From assembly GCA_934358235.1 (NCBI GenBank), contig CAKRKK010000059.1:1-11599 (forward strand): a DNA stretch of 11,599 nt, in the 5' to 3' direction. The translations under genes were made by a program, and so were the position numbers. This DNA comes from an uncultured Lachnospira sp. Lineage in GTDB: Bacteria; Bacillota; Clostridia; Lachnospirales; Lachnospiraceae. This document shows, piece by piece, positions 7,833 through 11,599 of this stretch (its first letter is position 1; each line of letters begins with the position of its first letter). The notes under the pieces are model-generated. The model did no database searches. It was not told the DNA's origin and was given only the letters and a program-made list of their open reading frames with translations.

Positions 7833-8284
7833 TAGTCAAACCTCTTTTTACTCATATTGCTGTTATGAAATGCCGGATCATTAGTAACCTCTTTTATAAA
7901 GAAATCAGGAGGGGTATAACTGTTGGCATCTTCAACAGAAGAGAATTCAACCTCGGCAAGAACAGTTCCGCTAAAGACTCCTTCAAATATATCCAGTTCA
8001 ATGGTGTGTCCTGTATTGTCAGGAATTTCATATCTTTTTTTAGTTATTATGTTACCATCAGCCTTTTTAAGAAGATGGTAATAGGCTTCCTTAGTAAGAG
8101 GAAGATTATATTCTTCGCGTACCATCATGCCATTCCCTTTATATGTAAGATAATAACTATCATTATCACGTCTGACTCTTACAACTGGTGAGGTAGACAG
8201 ATATCCCTGTTCTATATGACGACAGTTGAACTGCTCAAGGTCTGGTGGAATGTGTGATACAAGATATTTTTTCTCTATTTCCAT
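7832..8284 (-). CDS. CYTH-domain protein, probable inorganic triphosphatase
   Basis: This 150-residue protein is a stand-alone CYTH (triphosphate tunnel metalloenzyme) domain. It starts with the family signature ExExK (Glu2, Glu4, Lys6). Further charged pairs expected to line the tunnel are RVRR (36-39), TYKG (47-50), REE (56-58), KKRYE (82-86), ELDIFEG (96-102) and EVEF (111-114). Small bacterial members studied in Clostridium thermocellum and Nitrosomonas europaea hydrolyse tripolyphosphate with a metal cofactor; adenylate cyclase activity is known for other members. Tripolyphosphatase is the best guess. The N-terminus at ATG 8284 is fixed by the ExExK motif. An AAAGG lies 11 nt upstream, so the ribosome site is modest. 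The gene begins only 31 nt after the U-tract of the HU terminator and is coupled to the CLC gene by a one-base overlap. Confidence 0.88.
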   Translation of the reverse strand: MEIEKKYLVSHIPPDLEQFNCRHIEQGYLSTSPVVRVRRDNDSYYLTYKGNGMMVREEYNLPLTKEAYYHLLKKADGNIITKKRYEIPDNTGHTIELDIFEGVFSGTVLAEVEFSSVEDANSYTPPDFFIKEVTNDPAFHNSNMSKKRFD

Positions 8285-8290
8285 AATAGC

Positions 8291-8320
8291 TTATGCCTTT
8301 CTTTTATGCCTTAATGTCAA
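8291..8320 (-). promoter_or_regulatory. Possible promoter/operator of CYTH-CLC, with direct repeats
   Basis: A TTGACA box (8320-8315 on the minus strand) is formed partly by the U-tract of the HU terminator. The best -10 candidate is CATAAG (8295-8290), 4 of 6 matches, with a 19-nt spacer. Transcription from it would begin at or next to the CYTH start codon. Two direct copies of AAGGCATAA (8312-8304 and 8299-8291), 13 nt apart, fill the gap. Either this is a weak promoter with an operator-like repeat, or the genes depend on read-through from HU. Confidence 0.3.
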
Positions 8321-8345
8321 AAAAAGACTGTCACATAAGTGACAG
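8319..8345 (-). terminator. Rho-independent terminator of the HU gene
   Basis: On the minus strand CTGTCAC and GTGACAG (8328-8334 and 8339-8345) form a perfect 7-bp stem with a 4-nt loop, followed by one pair-free dinucleotide and a run of seven T (8325-8319). This is a textbook intrinsic terminator 36 nt after the HU stop codon. A second small hairpin, AGAAAAA/TTTTTCT at 8359-8376, lies between the stop codon and it. Confidence 0.9.
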
Positions 8346-8380
8346 CCATAATATTATCAGAAAAATCACTTTTTCTAAGA

Positions 8381-8656
8381 TTACTTATTAACAGTATCCT
8401 TTAAAGCCTTACCAGCCTTGAACTTAGGTGCCTTAGAAGCAGGAATCTTGATTTCCTTACCTGTCTGAGGGTTCTTACCTGTTCTGGCAGCTCTTTCAGC
8501 TACTTCAAATGTACCAAAACCAACTAACTGAATCTTATCACCATTCTGTAATGTTTCAGCAACTGTTTCAGTAAAAGCCTTTAAAGCCTTCTCTGCATCC
8601 TTCTTAGAAAGGCTGGCCTTTTCTGCGATTGCAGCAACTAATTCTGTCTTATTCAT
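8381..8656 (-). CDS. hup: DNA-binding protein HU
   Basis: This 91-residue protein is a histone-like HU/IHF-family protein. It starts [14 protein letters not shown] and has the helical dimerisation half followed by the signature [20 protein letters not shown], with the Asn-Pro that intercalates in DNA, and a lysine-rich C-terminus. It binds DNA as a homodimer with little sequence preference and compacts and bends the chromosome. Length and sequence are standard for Firmicute HU; a single HU is usual in this group and is normally abundant. The gene is monocistronic: near-consensus promoter upstream and strong terminator downstream. The ribosome site AAGGAGG (8675-8669) is perfect but 12 nt from the ATG, and an ATG-TAG start-stop pair sits directly behind it. 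Confidence 0.97.
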   Translation of the reverse strand: MNKTELVAAIAEKASLSKKDAEKALKAFTETVAETLQNGDKIQLVGFGTFEVAERAARTGKNPQTGKEIKIPASKAPKFKAGKALKDTVNK

Positions 8657-8662
8657 AATAAA

Positions 8663-8675
8663 CTACATCCTCCTT
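8663..8675 (-). promoter_or_regulatory. HU ribosome binding site with ATG-TAG start-stop
   Basis: Minus-strand AAGGAGG (8675-8669) is followed at once by ATG TAG (8668-8663), a one-codon frame, and the HU ATG comes at 8656. The ATG at 8668 is too close to the Shine-Dalgarno to be used well, while the real ATG is at the long end of normal spacing. Confidence 0.6.
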
Positions 8676-8706
8676 AAATGAAATAGGTAATAATAAGTAT
8701 AAATTA

Positions 8707-8735
8707 TTTATACTCCATATGTGCACTTTTGTCAA
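8707..8735 (-). promoter_or_regulatory. Sigma-A promoter of the HU gene
   Basis: Minus-strand TTGACA (8735-8730), a 17-nt spacer and TATAAA (8712-8707) match the vegetative consensus nearly perfectly. The predicted start is near 8700, giving a leader of about 44 nt that includes the AAGGAGG site. Such a strong promoter fits an abundant nucleoid protein. Confidence 0.88.
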
Positions 8736-8799
8736 TAAAAACCGTTTAAGAATTGCCTTTTTTCGGCATTTTTCGTGGCTTTAGCGATGGTATTCTTAA
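8736..8799 (-). terminator. Probable terminator of the ABC-F gene
   Basis: On the minus strand TTAAGAAT (8799-8792) pairs with ATTCTTAA (8753-8746), and a smaller TGCC/GGCA hairpin (8768-8765 with 8757-8754) lies within it. Seven bases downstream begin ACGGTTTTTA, with five T at 8740-8736. The stem is AT-rich and the loop large, so termination may be partial. It starts 20 nt after the ABC-F stop and ends at the -35 box of the HU promoter. Confidence 0.5.
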
Positions 8800-8818
8800 T
8801 ATTAAAATGAATAGCTAA

Positions 8819-10738
8819 TCAGGATAAGTCGGTAAGCTCTCCCCATTTATCGTATAATTCATCAAGCTCAGTACTTAAAGACTCTTTTTCAGTATGAATT
8901 TCCATAAGCCTGGCTGTATCACTGCTTATAGAAGGATCTGCATACATATTGTCAAGCTCTTCTATACGTTTTTCAACTGCTGCTATCCTATCCTCGGTAC
9001 GTTTTAGTTCATTTTTGATTTTCTTAAGCTGTGCCTGTCTGACTTTTTCTTCCTGCCAGTTAGCTCTGGAATCGGAAGCCTTAGAGGAAGCAGTACTTAG
9101 GGCGGCATTGGCATTAACAGGCTTTGCACTAAGTATATCCCGTTTTTCAAGATAATAATCATAATTTCCTATATAATTGACAACAGTTTTATTGGCAAGT
9201 TCAATTATACGTGTCGCAGTTGCATTAATAAAATAACGGTCATGGGATACAAAGAGCACAGTTCCGGTATAACTATTAAGCGCATTTTCAAGAATTTCCT
9301 TAGATACTATGTCAAGATGGTTGGTTGGCTCATCTAATATAAGGAAGTTAGCATTGGAAAGCATAAGCTTTGCAAGAGATACGCGTCCACGTTCTCCACC
9401 ACTCAATTCGCGTATGTATTTAAATACGTCTTCGTCTGTAAAGAGAAATGCAGCAAGAGTATTTCTTATCTGTGTGTTATTAAGCTGTGGGTAGCTGTCA
9501 CGTATTTCATCAAATATAGTCTTATCAGGATCAAGTACATGGTGCTCCTGGTCATAATAACCAATATTGACCTTAGCTCCAAGATATATAGAACCTGAAT
9601 CGGGCTCTATAATTCCGTTAATCAGCTTTAAAATAGTTGTTTTACCAGTTCCGTTATTGCCAATAAGTGCTACACGTTCTCCCCTTTTTATATCAACATC
9701 TATATTATCAAAAAGAGTGACAGCATCAAAGCTCTTAGTAAGACCTGTTATAGTAAGAACATCATTGCCGCTGATTATGTTAGGCTCTAGCTTTATATTC
9801 ATTTTGTCGTTTAATTCCTGAGGTTTATCGACAAGCTCCATTTTATCAAGCATTTTTTCGCGGCTTTCAGCCCTTTTAATAGATTTTTCGCGGTTAAACT
9901 GCTTAAGCTTGGTTATAACCTCCTCCTGATGCTTTATATCTCTTTGCTGGTTTAAGTACTCCTTAAGCTTCATATTTCTTAGAATAGCCTTTTTGGAAGC
10001 ATAGTCTGTATAGTTACCAGAAAATACTGTTGCAACACCATTATCAAGTTCAATAATCTTGGTTACTATTTTATCAAGAAAGTAACGGTCATGGGCAACA
10101 ATCAGTACGGCACCGTTATAATTAAGAAGATAGTTCTCCAGCCAGCGTATTGATTCCATATCAAGGTGGTTAGTAGGCTCATCAAGAAGAATGATATCAG
10201 GACGTGCTAGAAGAAGCTTGCCGAGTGCAACACGCGTTTTCTGTCCACCGGAAAGTGTATCTACATCAAGCAAAAAGTCCTCCTCAGAAAAACCAAGACC
10301 TTTAAGCACTCCTGTGATTTCGCTTTTATATGCATAGCCGTTATTCATCTCGAACTCGTGATTGAGGTCTGAGTATTTCTTCATAAGAAGCTCTAGCTCT
10401 TCACCTGAGGATGTATTCATACGCTGTTCAATGTCACGAAGCGTCTGTTCCATATCAAGAACATACTGCTTAACAGATAATAATTCATCATATATGGTGT
10501 TGTTGTGACCAAGAGCCTGCTGCTGGGCAAGATATCCAATAGTCTTGTCCTTAGCGAGAGTGACAAGACCTGTATCTGAGGGTTCAAGACCAGTTATTAT
10601 CTTAAGAAGAGTAGATTTGCCGGCACCATTAATACCTACAATTGCAGCCTTTTCGTGGTCTTCAATATTAAAAGAACAGGACTTTATAATAACGTCCGTT
10701 CCGAATGATTTACTTATATTATTACAAGATAGTATCAT
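8819..10738 (-). CDS. ABC-F family ATPase (ribosome-associated, YdiF/Uup-like)
   Basis: This 639-residue protein has two ATP-binding cassettes and no membrane segment, the hallmark of ABC-F translation factors, which bind the ribosomal E site and modulate elongation or rescue stalled ribosomes. Cassette 1 has Walker A GINGAGKS (35-42), signature LSGGQ (162-166) and Walker B with LDEPTNHLD. A charged interdomain linker rich in Lys and Glu (about 245-315) carries the P-site tRNA-interacting region. Cassette 2 has GNNGTGKT (360-367), LSGGE (445-449) and a second LDEPTNHLD. The C-terminal part (about 570-639) is a predicted coiled coil with many Lys/Glu. Length and layout resemble B. subtilis YdiF; antibiotic-resistance ABC-Fs differ mainly in the linker, and nothing here marks this one as such. 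AAAGGA precedes the ATG at normal distance. It has its own promoter and is divergent from the DEAD helicase. Confidence 0.93.
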   Translation of the reverse strand: MILSCNNISKSFGTDVIIKSCSFNIEDHEKAAIVGINGAGKSTLLKIITGLEPSDTGLVTLAKDKTIGYLAQQQALGHNNTIYDELLSVKQYVLDMEQTLRDIEQRMNTSSGEELELLMKKYSDLNHEFEMNNGYAYKSEITGVLKGLGFSEEDFLLDVDTLSGGQKTRVALGKLLLARPDIILLDEPTNHLDMESIRWLENYLLNYNGAVLIVAHDRYFLDKIVTKIIELDNGVATVFSGNYTDYASKKAILRNMKLKEYLNQQRDIKHQEEVITKLKQFNREKSIKRAESREKMLDKMELVDKPQELNDKMNIKLEPNIISGNDVLTITGLTKSFDAVTLFDNIDVDIKRGERVALIGNNGTGKTTILKLINGIIEPDSGSIYLGAKVNIGYYDQEHHVLDPDKTIFDEIRDSYPQLNNTQIRNTLAAFLFTDEDVFKYIRELSGGERGRVSLAKLMLSNANFLILDEPTNHLDIVSKEILENALNSYTGTVLFVSHDRYFINATATRIIELANKTVVNYIGNYDYYLEKRDILSAKPVNANAALSTASSKASDSRANWQEEKVRQAQLKKIKNELKRTEDRIAAVEKRIEELDNMYADPSISSDTARLMEIHTEKESLSTELDELYDKWGELTDLS

Positions 10739-10807
10739 AGGTACAATCCTTTCTAGATAATTATTTGTTATTGCTATATTGCTGCGTAAATTTTACACAT
10801 ACATCAT

Positions 10808-10836
10808 AATATACTTGTTTTTATGAGAAATTGCAA
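10808..10836 (-). promoter_or_regulatory. Promoter of the ABC-F gene
   Basis: Minus-strand TTGCAA (10836-10831), a 17-nt spacer and TATATT (10813-10808) form a good sigma-A promoter. The start would be near 10801, leaving a leader of about 60 nt before the ATG at 10738. The TTGCAA box is itself a palindrome, so it alone is not direction-specific; the -10 and spacing decide the strand. Confidence 0.65.
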
Positions 10837-10990
10837 AGCATTTAAAAGTCCTGGGAATACTCTGGAGAAAATGCAGTATTTAAAATGCCCCTTAAAACAA
10901 TAAAAATAAAAAATAAAATAAACCGGGAACACCGCCTGAATTAAATAAATAAACAATGCAAAAAATAATAAAAAAATAAATTAATAAATT
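10837..10990. other. A-rich divergent intergenic spacer
   Basis: The region between the two divergent promoters contains no credible gene. It is extremely A/T-rich from about 10892 on, with many A-tracts on the plus strand (runs of AAAAATAAA type), which would act as UP-element-like or intrinsically bent DNA in front of the DEAD-helicase promoter. At 10838-10888 there is a weak bipartite inverted repeat (GCATTT with AAATGC, and AATACT with AGTATT inside) next to the ABC-F -35 box; it could be an operator, but pairing is short. Confidence 0.5.
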
Positions 10991-11019
10991 TTGACTTATT
11001 TACATTGGTAATGTATTAT
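10991..11019 (+). promoter_or_regulatory. Promoter of the DEAD-box helicase gene
   Basis: TTGACT (10991-10996), a 17-nt spacer and TATTAT (11014-11019) match the sigma-A consensus at 5 of 6 bases each. An A-rich tract lies immediately upstream. The start would be near 11026, so the leader is about 95 nt, which is long enough for regulation by RNA structure, as is common for cold-shock type DEAD helicases. I see no recognisable riboswitch in the leader. Confidence 0.8.
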
Positions 11020-11121
11020 TTATAAGTTAGACATTAAAGTAAGATATATAAAAAGACAGGTTACAATAGGAATGCTATAAGCATATATTGGTAAGCACAT
11101 CTAAAAGAAATGAGGAAATGA

Positions 11122-11599
11122 ATGAAATTCGAAGAGTTAAATATTGATGAAAGAATATTAAGAGCGATTGAGGATATGGGCTTTGAGGAGACATCACCTA
11201 TACAGACACAGGCTATTCCGGCTGTATGTGAGGGGATAGATGTAGTAGGACAGGCACAGACTGGTACAGGTAAGACAGCAGCTTATACTATCCCTATGCT
11301 TATGAAGATTGATCCGCAGTTAAAGAAGCCACAGGCAATTGTTCTTTGTCCTACCAGAGAGCTTGCAGTCCAGGTGGCTGAGGAGATACGAAAGCTTGCC
11401 AAATATATGAGCGATATAAAGGTGCTTCCAGTATATGGAGGACAGGAGATTGTAAGACAGATAAAGTCTTTAAAAACTGGCGTTCAGGTAATAGTTGGCA
11501 CACCAGGAAGAGTTATGGATCATATGAGAAGAAAGACTGTTAAGTTTGATAATATTAACATGGTTATTCTTGATGAGGCTGATGAGATGCTGGATATGG
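11122..11599 (+). CDS. DEAD-box ATP-dependent RNA helicase (3' truncated)
   Basis: The first 159 residues of a DEAD-box RNA helicase are present; the gene runs off the right edge. The Q motif is FEETSPIQTQAIP (residues 21-33), with Walker A AQTGTGKT (45-52), motif Ia PTRELA (77-82), a GG (106-107), motif Ib TPGR (127-130) and motif II DEAD (151-154). These proteins unwind short RNA duplexes using ATP and act in ribosome assembly and mRNA decay. The N-terminus resembles CshA/DeaD-type proteins of Firmicutes; the C-terminal half that would separate CshA, CshB and DbpA types is outside the window. GAGG lies 6 nt before the ATG; an ATG four bases earlier (11118) is in another frame and gives no helicase. 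Confidence 0.94.
   Translation, partial: MKFEELNIDERILRAIEDMGFEETSPIQTQAIPAVCEGIDVVGQAQTGTGKTAAYTIPMLMKIDPQLKKPQAIVLCPTRELAVQVAEEIRKLAKYMSDIKVLPVYGGQEIVRQIKSLKTGVQVIVGTPGRVMDHMRRKTVKFDNINMVILDEADEMLDM

Noticed and set aside
7766..8191. Plus-strand open frame of 141 codons opposite the CYTH and CLC genes
   Set aside because: It is antisense to two well-supported genes and its translation shows no recognisable motif.
8746..8773. Plus-strand TGCC/GGCA hairpin followed by five T as a plus-strand terminator
   Set aside because: The stem is only 4 bp and no plus-strand gene ends nearby; it is better explained as part of the minus-strand structure after ABC-F.
8819..10738. Antibiotic-resistance ABC-F (Vga/Lsa/Msr type)
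   Set aside because: Length, C-terminal coiled coil and general sequence fit a housekeeping YdiF/Uup-like factor; no feature specific to resistance members is visible.
11118..11121. ATG four bases before the DEAD helicase start
   Set aside because: It is out of frame with the helicase, and the ATG at 11122 has the better ribosome-site spacing.
1..11599. CRISPR array, tRNA/rRNA genes, insertion sequences or phage genes
   Set aside because: I saw no regularly spaced repeats, no tRNA-like cloverleaf, and no transposase or integrase motifs in any frame.

Overview
The window is about 11.6 kb of AT-rich DNA from a Gram-positive anaerobe of class Clostridia, most likely a member of the Lachnospiraceae. 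Evidence for this is a SCIFF-peptide radical SAM maturase (a marker of Clostridia), a one-piece SecDF, strong AGGAGG-type ribosome sites and a general housekeeping content. The family assignment is inference; no rRNA or other taxonomic marker is present. I see no mobile element, CRISPR array, tRNA or rRNA.

Layout. (1) Bases 1-6343, plus strand: the 3' part of the SCIFF maturase gene (scfB type), secDF, a stem-loop spacer, recJ, and a lipoprotein that is the solute-binding component of an ABC transporter. To my knowledge the scfB-secDF-recJ order is a recurrent clostridial arrangement; the SCIFF precursor gene (scfA) would be expected just left of base 1. (2) Bases 6344-6542: a convergent spacer with three successive stem-loops, one of them a 77-nt, nearly continuous hairpin. 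(3) Bases 6543-8284, minus strand: a CYTH-fold triphosphatase gene followed by a CLC anion channel/antiporter gene, coupled by a TAATG stop/start overlap. The CLC has features that recall the fluoride-type CLC clade. (4) Bases 8319-8735, minus strand: the HU gene with a near-consensus promoter and a textbook terminator. (5) Bases 8736-10836, minus strand: an ABC-F translation-factor ATPase with its own promoter and a terminator-like structure. (6) Bases 10837-11599: a divergent, very A-rich spacer and a DEAD-box RNA helicase, cut by the window end, with a strong promoter and a leader of about 95 nt.

Functional themes are protein export (SecDF), RiPP maturation (SCIFF maturase), DNA repair (RecJ), nucleoid structure (HU), ribosome/RNA handling (ABC-F, DEAD helicase), and polyphosphate or anion handling (CYTH, CLC). 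Most of this is conserved housekeeping. The points most worth a second look are a glycine replacing the usual aspartate in the SecF-half transmembrane motif of SecDF, the translationally coupled CYTH-CLC pair with fluoride-clade features but no visible fluoride riboswitch, the long hairpin at 6392-6468, the orphan solute-binding lipoprotein behind recJ, and a repeated design in which a terminator U-tract merges with, or closely abuts, a TTGACA box. I did not find a clear, wholly new multi-gene system.
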